DNA of 64,000 nucleotides from CAMDPA01 sp965223035 (GTDB lineage Bacteria > Pseudomonadota > Alphaproteobacteria > Rhizobiales > Hyphomicrobiaceae), in NCBI GenBank assembly GCA_965223035.1, contig OZ244980.1, positions 1,736,001-1,800,000 on the forward strand, in the 5' to 3' direction. The position numbers and the translations under genes are program-made. A model generated the notes under the pieces. It saw nothing but the letters and a program-made list of their open reading frames with translations, did not search any database and was not told the origin of the DNA. How positions within the stretch are numbered: the stretch's first letter is position 1; each line of letters opens with the position of its first letter. Below are positions 25,904 through 34,883 of this stretch, piece by piece.

Positions 25904-27217
25904 ATGAAGAATTTATCGCATGCTCTTTTGGTCATTCTGCTCGTGTCTTCGCATAGTAGCGACGTATTGGCCCAACAGGGGGCGGGTGAGGCTGCGGCCG
26001 CCAAACCGCAGGAGCCAGTTGGTTTTGCCGACTCTCTGCAGGATCCCAAAAATATACTCGAGCATGCCGCGGTGCGTGCCAAGAAAATGCATGGCTTAAT
26101 TCCGTTTTCGCCGCTACAGCCGTTCCGCGATAGATTTAGGAGCCTCAATGAAAGGCTGTCCCGTACGGCGCACATGAAATTCGGGCTTGCCTTCCACCAC
26201 CTATTCCAGGGTGCGTCCAAAGTGCGGCCCTTGACGGCTGATTCCGGGACCACTACCGATCACGATTTCACCGGTCGTTGGGCCGTGGTTCACCGCGGAC
26301 TGCCCACACAAGGCGAATTTCTGTTCGGCGTTGAAGGCCGTTGGGATTACGACACGGTCGGCCCACAGGATATCGGCTTCGGCAGCATCGGGACTGCCGG
26401 TGGAACCGCGAACACGTATTCAGCCTACACCCCAACCTTTATCCTGCGCAACCTATATTACCGTCAAGGTGGTGAAGAGGCCGGCTGGGTGTTTAGGTTG
26501 GGCAAGATTACGGTCGATGCGATCTTTCTCTCCAATCGTCATATCAGTCCCAACGCAACCTTTCTGCCGAATGCGGGGACGGGCGTTTTCGCCGCCGGTT
26601 TTGCGGATTCCGGACTGGGAATGGTTGGTGCATTGTATTTGAACGATCGCGCTTACATCGCTGCCGGAGTCACAGACGCGAACGGTGACCGCTTTAACTG
26701 GGGTGACCCGGGCGCAGGCGACTACTACAAGGGGGTGGAGTTCGGCGTGAAAATCGCTCCACTCACGGCAAAAGCCGGCTTTTCAAAGTTTTTTTTGTGG
26801 CACACCGATGGGACAAAGGACGGCAAACCGATTAACGGGCAAACCGGCAACCAAGGGTGGGGTTTCGCCATCGTGGCCGAGCAAGAGTTGTCTTACGACG
26901 GCCGCTGGGTTCTCGTTGGGCGGTACGGGAGAAGCTATAAAAAGGCGGCGATCTATGATCAACAAGCCGGCGTGCACCTATTATTTTACGATCCATTTGG
27001 TCGGCTAACGGACGATCTCATCGGCACGGCATTCAATTGGATTGATTCATCGGCTGAGAAGACGAGGGATGAATATAACTGGGAAACGTTTTATCGCTTT
27101 CCGCTGCTTCCGGACGTTGACGCGACCCTAAGTTACCAAGCTATCTTTGACCCCGCGTTTGAGACTCGCTTTAATTTTTCGTCGGCATATTCCTTGCGAT
27201 TGACGACGTCATTCTAG
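25904..27217 (+). CDS. OprB-like carbohydrate-selective porin
   Basis: 437 residues with a signal peptide (MKNLSHALLVILLVSSHSSDVLAQ). The barrel resembles the OprB family (PF04966): LAFHHLFQGAS, DHDFTGRWAVVHRG, FGVEGRWDYDTVG, FILRNLYYRQG, VFRLGKI, a C-terminal RDEYNWETFYRFPLLPDVDATLSYQAIFDPAF and a final Phe. OprB porins pass monosaccharides and other small polar solutes across the outer membrane. The TAG stop (27215-27217) lies exactly at the insertion point of a palindromic element, and the same stop would exist without the element. The gene has no obvious partner. Confidence 0.82.
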   Translation: MKNLSHALLVILLVSSHSSDVLAQQGAGEAAAAKPQEPVGFADSLQDPKNILEHAAVRAKKMHGLIPFSPLQPFRDRFRSLNERLSRTAHMKFGLAFHHLFQGASKVRPLTADSGTTTDHDFTGRWAVVHRGLPTQGEFLFGVEGRWDYDTVGPQDIGFGSIGTAGGTANTYSAYTPTFILRNLYYRQGGEEAGWVFRLGKITVDAIFLSNRHISPNATFLPNAGTGVFAAGFADSGLGMVGALYLNDRAYIAAGVTDANGDRFNWGDPGAGDYYKGVEFGVKIAPLTAKAGFSKFFLWHTDGTKDGKPINGQTGNQGWGFAIVAEQELSYDGRWVLVGRYGRSYKKAAIYDQQAGVHLLFYDPFGRLTDDLIGTAFNWIDSSAEKTRDEYNWETFYRFPLLPDVDATLSYQAIFDPAFETRFNFSSAYSLRLTTSF

Positions 27218-27349
27218 ATCATCGCGCCTTAATTCGGAACCGCAAAGCCGGTTCCGATTTAAGGCGCAAAGATGATCGCTCTTAAAGTGTAGATCATCTT
27301 TGCGCCTTTAATCGGGATCGTTCCGATTCCGATTAAAGGCAGGTTGCTC
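27217..27349 (+). repeat. Palindromic element, long form, inserted in the porin stop codon
   Basis: A 133-bp two-hairpin copy with TA at 27215-27216 and 27350-27351. The left TA plus the element's first G form the porin's TAG stop. Joining the two outer flanks gives TTC-TAG-CTG, so the stop predates the insertion. Confidence 0.95.
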
Positions 27350-27486
27350 TAGCTGCCGGCTCCACAACCTCACCAGATTATGTCTGCCTAAAGCGGAGCG
27401 CCATGCCGGCCCGTTCTCCCTGCTGGCTACCCAAGGGCACGATGGTGTGAGTGGCCGAGTGGGGGAGCTCGTTGGTTCCAGCTTAC

Positions 27487-28166
27487 TCAGACACGCTCTA
27501 ACGTGACGGCGGCGGCGAGGCGCGTGCGATCGTGGCGCAGGGGACGACGCAGGTTGGTGTCGCAGCGCGCTTTGCCGGCATTGGTCACGCCGCGTTCGAT
27601 GTGCGCGATGCCTTTCAGCGCGAGGTAGGCCGGGGTACAGATGCCGGTGAGCGCGACGCCAGCGAGGACCATGTCTCGGTGCAGATGGGATACGCGTGGA
27701 GGAGGTGGTCCCTTTCAGCGACCGAGCGGGCCAAGACAGCGGGGACCGCGAGTTTCTCCTGTCCCGCCTCCTTGAGCGCCTTGTGGCGCCCGTGGCACCG
27801 GTACGGTATCTCGTCGCAGGTGTTATGCGGGCACCCGACATCGACCCCATTTGGGTCGCCAATCGAATCTTTCCAGAGGTCGGGGAACCCATCGCGGATG
27901 CGGGCGAGCTCTGCGTCATCGATCACCTAGGTCTTGTGGTCGCCAGTGAGCAGCTGGTGTCCGTGCGCGATGGCTTCGGGCGTCACGTTCTCGACATGAT
28001 ACAGTCCGACGGCACCGCGCGCGGACGCGGCGGAGCCAATACCCTTCAGTTTGCCGACGGCGATGGAGGCGGGTGTACCATCCTTCCCGCCGATCAACTT
28101 GTTGATGCCGGAGATATCGGGGATCTGGTCCACTACCTTGTAGCCGATCCCAGTTCCCAACCCCCC
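27487..28166 (-). pseudogene. Aconitase X large-subunit remnant (second copy)
   Basis: It aligns with the C-terminal third of the intact gene at 29035: GGLGTGIGYKVVDQIPDISGI, IGSAASARGAVGLYHVENVTPE, FPDLWKDSIGDPNGVDVGCPHNT, then after a frameshift GIAHIERGVTNAGKARCDTNLR. An amber codon at 27927-27929 replaces the Tyr that follows QT in the intact copy, and one frameshift lies near 27660. The N-terminal two thirds are absent. The copy is inverted relative to the intact gene 800 bases away, so the two are diverged paralogues or separately acquired. Confidence 0.85.
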
Positions 28167-28234
28167 AGCGTGGCTTCTCTGAGAGCAAGTGGGCTTCGCC
28201 CCAGCCAATTTGGCAGGCGATACATCTGCCATTC

Positions 28235-28683
28235 GGCGACAATTTTCTTTATGTCCACCCGCCGGAAAAGCAGCCCTCCATCGTGTGGGTTATACGGCTG
28301 GCGTGCTACTGCCAGAAACACGGCAAAGGTATCGACTACGTCAACCGGGTGTCTGCCTAGATTTGGGGCAACCACACCGCCCATTGGCCAAACCATGTCA
28401 AGGAATGCTTCAACCGGATCGAAGGTCTCGATTGCGACGAGGCAATTAAATACATCCAACAGAGCCCTGCGGAGACTGACGCCTAGAGGCAGGCGAACGC
28501 GAAGGTGCAAGCGCATGCCGGCCATGGCGGTGTGCCGCTTATGATCTTCAACGGCGAGCCGTTCTTCGGTGGGAACCGGTTTGACGTGTTCTACTGGCGG
28601 ATACGGCAGAACGGATTGATACGGCAGCAGCCGTCGCGCGCCCCGTTTCCGACCACGCCAAAGCATTGGCCAGATGGCGAATA
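28235..28683 (+). pseudogene. 2-hydroxychromene-2-carboxylate isomerase-like (DsbA-fold) remnant
   Basis: One reading frame, interrupted by two ambers (28358-28360 and 28484-28486), encodes a C-terminal domain of the DsbA/GST-kappa isomerase family. It shows 'IRLACYCQKHGKGIDYVNRV', 'IWGNH..HW' and the diagnostic HGGVPLMIFNGEPFFGGNRFDVFYW, where the family has GVPxF...GExFWGQDRLD. The cis-Pro loop (GVP) is intact. The N-terminal catalytic region is missing. The intact enzyme acts in naphthalene-type catabolism or is a related thiol isomerase. Confidence 0.7.
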
Positions 28684-29034
28684 AGCCCGGTCGATCGTCT
28701 GAGTTGAGCGGAATGCACCTGATCGGCCATTGAGCAACGCAATGAATGCTTTTGGAGGTGCGGTGTTGATCGTTGAGCTGTGCCTGGGCTGGAGCATTGA
28801 TAGTGGCGGATGGAATTAAAGCAATAACGTTGGTCCCGTCATATTGGTCGCTTAGAAATCGGTATTTCTCCTGATAAACCGCTTTAAGTTCTGTAAGCAC
28901 GCTACCTGTTAAAAAGTCGCGAGGCTTGACGGTCATAACGGAGTTAACGATAAACCGCATGGGCAGATACCGATTAGGAAGGCTGGGTGGCATCGATCAT
29001 GGTTATTCCCAAGTGTTAGGTATGGAGTGAATTC
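28684..29034. other. Intergenic, upstream of the aconitase X operon
   Basis: About 350 bases with no recognisable gene or repeat. It should contain the promoter for the gene at 29035. Confidence 0.5.
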
Positions 29035-30642
29035 ATGAGACGCAGAGACTTTATCAAGGCCGTGCCTGCAACCGCGCTAGCCCCCGCCGCGCTCTCGGCC
29101 GGACCCAATGATGCGCGGGCCGCACCGCCTCTCGCCAAGATGCCGCGACCGGAACACGAGCTCCTGCTGGAGGCCGCCGGCAAAGCGTCCACCGGCACGT
29201 CAGGAAACAGCGCGGTTCCGGCATTCGCCGAGCATTTCTTGACGTCCGACATGGAAGGCCTCGGCCCCGACGGCAAGCCGACCGGCCAGAGAATGACCTT
29301 TACCGGTGCATCCAAGGCCGATGCCAACGCGGGATCCGCCAAGGGACACCAGATGAAACTGACAAAGGAGGAGCAGGACATCCTGGACGGCAAACAGGGG
29401 AAGGAAAAAGCCAAGCTGATGAAGATCCTCGTGACCTTCGGCAACATCTTCGGCGCCGAAAACCTCGTGGACCTCGGCGGGGCGCCACACAGCAACCTGT
29501 ATATCGGCGCGCCTTACATGCAATCCATGATCGACATGCTGGAGCAGTGCGCCGATGCCGGTCTTAAGTCTTACGCGCCCTACACCGTCAACCCGCGCCC
29601 CTACGACGTCTATAACGTTCAAAACAACGCCGAGGAGATGAAGCTCATCTACCAGGGCTATCCGCTCCAGGCGAAACTGGATTATGTGCACTCAAAGCTC
29701 GGCGCGCCGGACCTCAACTACCGCTCCTGCGCTTGCTACATCAAAGAAGTCGGTAACGCGCCAATTCCGGGCACCAACGTTGCCTGGTGTGAATCCTCGG
29801 CGGTCAATTACGGCAACTCGGTTCTCGGCATTCGGACCAACCGGAACGGTGCCGGCATGGATATGATCTGCGCCATGATCGGCAAGGCGCCGAAGTTTGG
29901 ACTGATGACCGATGAGGGCCGACAGGCCAAGTGGCTGATCGATGTCAAGACGTCGAAAGAGCCTGACTGGGGGACGCTCGGGACAGCCATCGGCCGCAAG
30001 TGCGTCGAGGACGTTCCCTACATCGCCGGCATCGACACGTATTTTGAGGGTGGCACGGTCACCGAGCACAACCTGCACAAGCTGAAGGCGATGGGGAGCG
30101 CGACGGCCTCGTCGGGCGCCGTTGGACTATACCACGTCGAGGGCGTCACGCCGGAACCGAAGCGGAAGGGCCGCGACCTGTTGGTCAAGGACTACCAGAC
30201 CTACGTTTACGACGACAAGGAACAGCAAGCGATCATCGCCACCTTCGAAAACCTCTGGGAGGACAAGGACGGCGACCCGACGGCTGCCTTCATCGGTTGC
30301 CCGCATAACACCTACTTTGAGGTGGTGAAATGGGGTAGGTTGATCACCGAGGCGCTCGAGAAAGCCGGCAAGGAAAAAGCTGCGATTCCGGTATATTTGT
30401 TCTGCGTCAATAAGGTGCGGGACCGCCTGCTGATGGAACAGACCGAACTCGCTGGAAACATGTTTCGGGCCGGGATGCACGCCACCAACATGTGTGCCGT
30501 GAGTTACTCCGGCATGAAGGGTTTCGGCGAGCGTGTGCGCGGGATCACGAACTCCGCGAAGACCCGGAACTACTCGAACATCCGTTACTTTCCGGACCAA
30601 ATCCTCGTGAACACCATCGTGACCGGCAAGATCAAGTCCTGA
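29035..30642 (+). CDS. Aconitase X catalytic (large) subunit with Tat signal
   Basis: 535 residues. The N terminus MRRRDFIKAVPATALAPAALSAG is a twin-arginine signal (RRxFIK plus a hydrophobic stretch), followed by ~75 residues of linker. The AcnX (former DUF521) domain begins at MKLTKEEQDILDGKQGKEKAKLMKILVTFGNIFGAENLV. It contains the family segments CESSAVNYGNSVLGIRTNRNGAGMDMICAMIGKAPKFGLMTDE and IGCPHNTYFEV, the latter carrying an iron-sulfur ligand Cys. Known AcnX enzymes dehydrate cis-3-hydroxy-L-proline or phosphomevalonate in the cytoplasm, so Tat export is unexpected. A GGAG ribosome-binding site precedes the ATG. The small subunit follows 58 bases on. The substrate is unknown. Confidence 0.88.
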   Translation: MRRRDFIKAVPATALAPAALSAGPNDARAAPPLAKMPRPEHELLLEAAGKASTGTSGNSAVPAFAEHFLTSDMEGLGPDGKPTGQRMTFTGASKADANAGSAKGHQMKLTKEEQDILDGKQGKEKAKLMKILVTFGNIFGAENLVDLGGAPHSNLYIGAPYMQSMIDMLEQCADAGLKSYAPYTVNPRPYDVYNVQNNAEEMKLIYQGYPLQAKLDYVHSKLGAPDLNYRSCACYIKEVGNAPIPGTNVAWCESSAVNYGNSVLGIRTNRNGAGMDMICAMIGKAPKFGLMTDEGRQAKWLIDVKTSKEPDWGTLGTAIGRKCVEDVPYIAGIDTYFEGGTVTEHNLHKLKAMGSATASSGAVGLYHVEGVTPEPKRKGRDLLVKDYQTYVYDDKEQQAIIATFENLWEDKDGDPTAAFIGCPHNTYFEVVKWGRLITEALEKAGKEKAAIPVYLFCVNKVRDRLLMEQTELAGNMFRAGMHATNMCAVSYSGMKGFGERVRGITNSAKTRNYSNIRYFPDQILVNTIVTGKIKS

Positions 30643-30700
30643 CGCCAGGTCATTCTCGCGATCCGGCCACCTGCAATTCGAACCATCATGAGACTGACAA

Positions 30701-31150
30701 ATGGCAAAGAAGACGTTCAAAGGACGACCCATTCTTTCTGGAAATCTCGAGGGAAGGGCGCTTGTTTCAAAGCAACCGTTCAACACGACCGCGTCTTATT
30801 TTGAGAATATGTTTGCGGGCAACACGACGAATGCGCCCTGCACCGATGCGAACAACAAAGAGCTGTTCCGAAAGGATCTGAAGGGCGCGATTATCTGCAC
30901 GCCGCAAACCGTCGGCTCCACGATGGGGGCCGGCGCCTTGATGGGCATGAACGCGATCGGGGTTGGGGCGAGGGCGTTCCTGTTCTCCTCGCACATCGAC
31001 AGCATTGCCGCCGGTGGGCTCGTCATTGACGACATTTGGAACGATCGGCGCGTGGTAACGGTCGACCTTCTCGGCGACGAATTTATGCAAGCCATCAAGA
31101 CCGGCGATCCGATCAAGATCAGCGAGGATGGCACTGTCGAGGTCGGCTAA
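30701..31150 (+). CDS. Aconitase X small (swivel) subunit, DUF126
   Basis: 149 residues matching the DUF126 swivelling domain that completes the AcnX active site. It shows FKGRPILSGNLEGRALVS at the start, LKGAIICTPQTVGSTMGAGALMGM (the Ser-containing loop, Ser73 corresponding to the active-site Ser of the family), then ARAFLFSSHIDSIAAGGLVIDD and RRVVTVD. It has no signal peptide. If the large subunit is exported folded through Tat, this subunit could travel bound to it. It is in an operon with the gene at 29035. Confidence 0.88.
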   Translation: MAKKTFKGRPILSGNLEGRALVSKQPFNTTASYFENMFAGNTTNAPCTDANNKELFRKDLKGAIICTPQTVGSTMGAGALMGMNAIGVGARAFLFSSHIDSIAAGGLVIDDIWNDRRVVTVDLLGDEFMQAIKTGDPIKISEDGTVEVG

Positions 31151-31174
31151 TCCGACTGAAACGCGTGCGATAGT

Positions 31175-31940
31175 TCACCCGGCCACCGACACAAACCGGC
31201 CATTGCGTGGCCGGGTGGGCGGGCGCGCCAGCGAGGCGGTTCGGCCTTGGGCGGAACTGAGCCAGCGCAACCTGCAATCGACGTCGAACACCGCAACCGG
31301 CATCAAACCAGCGCTTGACGCGAAGTCGCGCAAGTTGTCCTCGTCGGAAAGCGCAAACGCACCGGGTGCGCCTGGCGGCGGCGTCAATGGTCCGGTCGCT
31401 TTGACCATTGCGGCTGCTTCCATTCCATCGCGCGCGCGCCAAGTGGATGACGACTGCTCCGCCTGGCTTTGCCACGCGCCGCGCTTCGCTAGAGCAACCT
31501 GCCTTTAATCGGAATCGGACCGATCTCGATTAAAGGCGCAAAGATGATCTAAGCGCGGCGACGCGATTCCTGGCGTACTGGAAGGCGTTGAACCCGGCTA
31601 CGACATCAAAAGTGTCATCGGCGAATGGCAATTCCTCCAGATCGCCTCTTCGGACGTCGCTTCCATTTAGGGGCGACCACGCAATTGCAAGGAGTGCTTC
31701 GGCCGTGCCAATTGCCGAGACCTCGGCACCTCTGGAAGCTGCCATCTGCGCCGCAAGCTCAGCGCCGCAGACGACATCGAAGTAAAGCGTCCCGGGACCG
31801 ACCCCGCCACGGGCGTGCACCTCATCACAGAGCGGACGGAAGGTTGCTTCGTGAAGATCAGACCAGACTTGGGTCAAGACTTGGGCGGCCAAGACTTGGA
31901 CCAGACTTGGGCACGTGAGCCCCCATAAAGGTCTGTTGAT
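31175..31940 (-). pseudogene. SAM-dependent methyltransferase split by a palindromic element
   Basis: The N-terminal part (about 31940-31551) has GVGPGTLYFDVVCGAELAAQMAASRGAEVS (motif I, somewhat altered from VLDVGCG), GDLEELPFADDTFDVVAGFNAFQYA and ends RVAAL. The C-terminal part (31488-31175) resumes SEARRVAKPGGAVVI and, after a frameshift, MEAAAMVKATGPLTPPPGAPGAFALSDEDNLRDFASSAGLMPV. Between them sits the element at 31492-31549. Deleting it and one TA rejoins GCG-CTT-AGC-GAA (A-L-S-E) in frame. Later decay includes the frameshift and a missing C terminus. Confidence 0.85.
31492..31549 (-). repeat. Palindromic element inserted in the methyltransferase gene
   Basis: A 58-bp short form with TA at 31490-31491 and 31550-31551. 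Because one outer flank is CTTAG and the other CTCTAG, only TA is common to both, which defines the target duplication. The host reading frame is restored exactly when the element and one TA are removed. Confidence 0.95.
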
Positions 31941-32351
31941 GTCCGCAGTGCGCGGCTTGAGGTCGACCGCCGTTGTGATCTCCTTTGTGGCTGGAAGGCA
32001 CGGCACCTGTGCTCTGGCAGTGGTCGTGCTTTGCTTTCTCGCGGCTTTTCATCAATACGCCGGACGAGCTGAGTCAACCGAACATCACGCTGACTGTTAT
32101 GCCGCAGTGACGTCTGCCGCGGTGACGTCTGCCGCGGTGACGTCTGCCGCGGTGACGTCTGCCGCAGTCACGCTCGTACAGCGGCAAACCACGCGCGCAA
32201 CGTATGCCCGCTGGAACACAATAAAGCGCTGCCAGCGGGCAAACGATCACGTTAGCGTGGCACGCCGTTGCCCAGCGTGGTCCGCTGCGTGCTGCTCATC
32301 GGCTTCTTGACGAGCGTGATTGGTGGCAAGCTGGTCAGCCGCCGCCGAAAC
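31941..32351. other. Non-coding stretch with a tandem repeat
   Basis: It contains the 15-bp tandem array at 32102-32175. A plus-strand frame (31915-32310) reads through it with a possible membrane span (CALAVVVLCFLAAF) and AAVTS repeats, but has no ribosome-binding site or homologue I recognise, so it is not called as a gene. Confidence 0.45.
32102..32175. repeat. 15-bp tandem repeat, about five units
   Basis: The unit CCGCGGTGACGTCTG occurs at 32102, 32117, 32132 and 32147 (the first with CCGCAG), followed by a diverged partial unit to 32175. Near-identity of the units indicates recent slippage. Confidence 0.9.
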
Positions 32352-32687
32352 TTATTTTCCTGGTGGTTTGTACGCAGCTCGGATCTGACGAGCCTTTTGC
32401 TGCACATTCTTCAGTTCGTCCTGGGTCAGCAGGCGCGTCAGCTTTAAGTTTTGGACGGCGCCGCCCGCTACTGCAACGCCGGCAATCGACGCCGCCATGT
32501 CGGCGTCAGGCACATCGAAGATCAACAACACGCCGGGTCCGTCTGCAGGAAAGTTATACATCGACACCAATTTGCCGTCGGCGGCTTCAAGCATTTTCTT
32601 GATCGCTTCGAAGCGATTGGTCGTAGGGTCGTCCATCATAATGTTGAGAGCTTCTGGCGTGTATTGAGCAGTGATGCAGAAATGCAT
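32352..32687 (-). CDS. GYD domain protein
   Basis: 111 residues from ATG 32687, which has GGAGG eight bases upstream; the open frame extends to 32765. MHFCITAQYTPEALNIMM, GKLVSMYNFPADGPGVLLIFDVPDADMAASIAGVAVAGGAV and NLKLTRLLT follow the small ferredoxin-like alpha/beta fold of GYD proteins (PF08734). No enzymatic activity is established for the family. A second member is encoded at 33690. A perfect hairpin lies 57 bases upstream of the start. Confidence 0.82.
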   Translation of the reverse strand: MHFCITAQYTPEALNIMMDDPTTNRFEAIKKMLEAADGKLVSMYNFPADGPGVLLIFDVPDADMAASIAGVAVAGGAVQNLKLTRLLTQDELKNVQQKARQIRAAYKPPGK

Positions 32688-32743
32688 GGCTACCTCCTCC
32701 CACTGGCACGAGGTTACTTCATATCGATCATTATGCGTGGTGC

Positions 32744-32763
32744 GGCGCGACTGAAGTCGCGCC
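32744..32763. promoter_or_regulatory. Hairpin upstream of the GYD gene
   Basis: GGCGCGACT and AGTCGCGCC form a perfect 9-bp stem with a GA loop, 57 bases before the GYD start on the minus strand. It could be a leader structure or operator. There is no T tract, so it is not a canonical terminator. Confidence 0.4.
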
Positions 32764-33689
32764 AATTGCGCTCATGGCCTGTCGGCGGCAACGCTGCGGT
32801 CGAAGGCTAACGAGAATCCCGACACATTTTCGTCTTATGTACGTCCTTCGAGCTGCCACCAGTTACTAACACAAAGCGAGCGGGATTGCGAAGCTTCATT
32901 TGCAATCTTGCGGCCACCGTCGTGCCTTGATCAATGTTCATCCGAGCCATGATTGCTCGAGCCAATTCTGTTACCGGAGTCACGGCCCCGTCATTCTGAT
33001 CGAATTCGCTGATCTGCCCGGCGTCGCTTGGGCCAACACCGAACCAACGTGGGCAGGTTCGCACAATCATGCGCACCCCAAAGCGCAACGAACCGAACGC
33101 GACCCTCTCTGCACCATCGAGGTCGACAACTCTCTACTCTCACATTGCGGATGATTTTGCGGCATTCCAGCGCGGCGTCGTTCCTGGGCGTTTTTTCTTG
33201 AAAGACCCGGTGCTCCGGTCATAAGCAACGAGTTCCTCGACTGCTGATGGAACTCCATTCCATTCCGAGGGTTAGGTACGGAATTGCATTGTTGGGTGCC
33301 GGTGATCGAGCGATCGTTCCATCACCGTTTCGGAGGAGAGATAGCGGTTGATGTACAATATATCGTTGACCGCATCGATAGTTCACATCTAGGCTATCGC
33401 TGGTTGCATCGGTTTGCCATGCGAGATGTGCCATGACGGCAATTTGGCAACAGACCTGCGCTCAATTCCAGCAAACACTTTCGATGAATGCGGCATCTGC
33501 ACCATGCGCCGGAGCCATTGGCGCGGCAATGATTGCGGTTGCCAGTGGTGTTTCTTGCCGGTGACGAGATCTGCACGGCTTGTTGTCTAAGTCAACAAGG
33601 CATCATGGTTTTATTCCGCATGCGTCATGACATGCAGCCGCTCCGGCCAATTCTGGCCGGCCAAATCAAAACCGCTTAGGAGAAAACCG
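32764..33689. other. Gene-free stretch, nothing recognised
   Basis: About 930 bases between the two divergent GYD genes. Frames of 60-93 codons exist (for example minus strand 32807-33088) but none shows a ribosome-binding site with a recognisable domain. No palindromic element is present. Confidence 0.45.
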
Positions 33690-33986
33690 ATGGCGACCTA
33701 TATTTTTCTGATCAATCAGACGGACGAGGGCGTAAAGCGGATCAAGGAGGAAGCCTCCACGAGACGGGCGACGGTCGAGAATATTGCCAACGAACTTGGG
33801 GGCGAAATCAAAGCGGCCTACATGACAATGGGCAGCTATGATCGCGTTCTAGTGCTCGATCTACCGGAAGGCAACGCCGCGGCCCAATTCGCGATTGCAA
33901 TAGGTTCTCGGGGGTTCGCCCGAACCACAACGCTAAGGGCATACAACAATGAGGAGGCGGCGGCGATCATTGCGGGTGCACCGTAA
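33690..33986 (+). CDS. GYD domain protein
   Basis: 98 residues from ATG 33690, preceded by AGGAG; the frame opens at 33627. MATYIFLINQTDEGVKRIKEE, GGEIKAAYMTMGSYDRVLVLDLPEGNAAAQFAIAIGSRGFARTTTLRAY contains the GxYD motif that names the family. It is compact and cytoplasmic, with unknown function. It is followed 110 bases on by another small alpha/beta-barrel protein. Confidence 0.87.
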   Translation: MATYIFLINQTDEGVKRIKEEASTRRATVENIANELGGEIKAAYMTMGSYDRVLVLDLPEGNAAAQFAIAIGSRGFARTTTLRAYNNEEAAAIIAGAP

Positions 33987-34095
33987 GAAGCTCGTGGAAC
34001 CGCTCCATCCGAGTCGCAGCCATGCGAAATCTGCGGTTTTTTCTCGCTAGAATGGGGAGATCGGCAGATTAAACCGCTAACGCGGAGACCCTGTT

Positions 34096-34398
34096 ATGCA
34101 ATTTCTCGTCACGACCGACCACTTTGGCGGCCCTCCGCCATCACCTGAACACCTCGGCCCATTGCTGGAGACCGTCGCGAACAGCCTGGATACTCTGGTG
34201 CGCCTGCAGGAGGAGAGGAAGATCCTGGCCGGCGGTGTTCCGGCTGGACAGAAAAGGCAGGTTTTTATTGTCGAGGCCGCATCCATCGATGAGGTCACCG
34301 AATTGGTTCACCGCTTGCCCTTCTGGATGGCGCACAAATGGGAAATCACACCGCTTGAGAACTGGTCGCAGCACGCCAACTTCTTGCGCTCGATGTAA
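34096..34398 (+). CDS. Muconolactone delta-isomerase-like small protein
   Basis: 100 residues. MQFLVTTDHFGG, then a helix 'LLETVANSLDTLVRLQEERKILAGGVPAGQKRQVFIVEAASIDEVTELVHRLPFWMAHKWEITPLENW' follows the dimeric alpha/beta barrel pattern of muconolactone isomerase-type proteins (strand-helix-strand, GG, then 'P.....w.v.PL'). Whether it isomerises a lactone is unproven; a YCII-related role is possible. It lies in a run of small plus-strand genes with the GYD protein. Confidence 0.65.
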   Translation: MQFLVTTDHFGGPPPSPEHLGPLLETVANSLDTLVRLQEERKILAGGVPAGQKRQVFIVEAASIDEVTELVHRLPFWMAHKWEITPLENWSQHANFLRSM

Positions 34399-34619
34399 TT
34401 GGGCGTTGAAGAGCGTGGCCGCCTTAGCCGCCTCTATCTGCAAAGACGGCCACCTGAACCAACTTAGCCTGCGCGCAGCACAACCGCGCTGAGTGAGCGG
34501 TGGTTCATGAAAACGGCATTGCTGCCGGTCGAAGCCAAGTCGGCCATGGAGTCCAGCTTGGCGGTCGCCAATCCGCTCGCCCGGCGATTGGGCGAGCGGG
34601 CGATGGCCGGCCTGATCCA

Positions 34620-34883
34620 CTGATGGCAAGGCTCGAAGCCGCTCTGTTCGGGACGTTCCGGCCCGTTATGATTACACCGCCGGAGTTGCCCAACACGCTC
34701 GGTACCATCGTCTCGATCTACCGGAACGCAGGCAGTGAGGCTGTGCGTGCGATCAGCGCGGTCATGCCATTACTGAAATCAGCGGACCGCATATCGCTTG
34801 AAGCGGTCGAGGGCAGTATGGCGCCGGGACCAAAGGTCTCCGACATGGTCGGTTATTCTGCCGTGCAGGTGTCAAAGCCCTGA
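34620..34883 (+). pseudogene. Universal stress protein (UspA family) fragment
   Basis: MARLEAALFGTFRPVMITPPELPNTLGTIVSIYRNAGSEAVRAISAVMPLLKSADRISLEAVEG corresponds to the middle of a tandem Usp protein: the end of the first domain (RPVLVAPP) and the start of the second (AWNGSxEAxRAVxxALPLLxxA). Both termini are missing. The open frame upstream to 34500 is unrelated in sequence. Confidence 0.6.

Noticed and set aside
27487..28683. Possible recoding of TAG, because several frames here contain in-frame ambers in otherwise readable sequence
   Set aside because: The same stretches also have frameshifts and missing ends, intact genes in the window end in TAG, and the ATPase stop is TAA. Ordinary decay explains the pattern.
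28133..28993. A 286-codon minus-strand frame
   Set aside because: It is antisense to the isomerase remnant, whose plus-strand frame carries the recognisable family motifs.
32102..32175. Tandem array considered as a CRISPR-like structure
   Set aside because: Units are 15 bp, directly adjacent and without spacers. It is a simple tandem repeat.
31915..32310. Plus-strand frame with a possible membrane span and AAVTS repeats
   Set aside because: There is no ribosome-binding site, it overlaps the N-terminal region of the methyltransferase remnant, and the repeats come from slippage.
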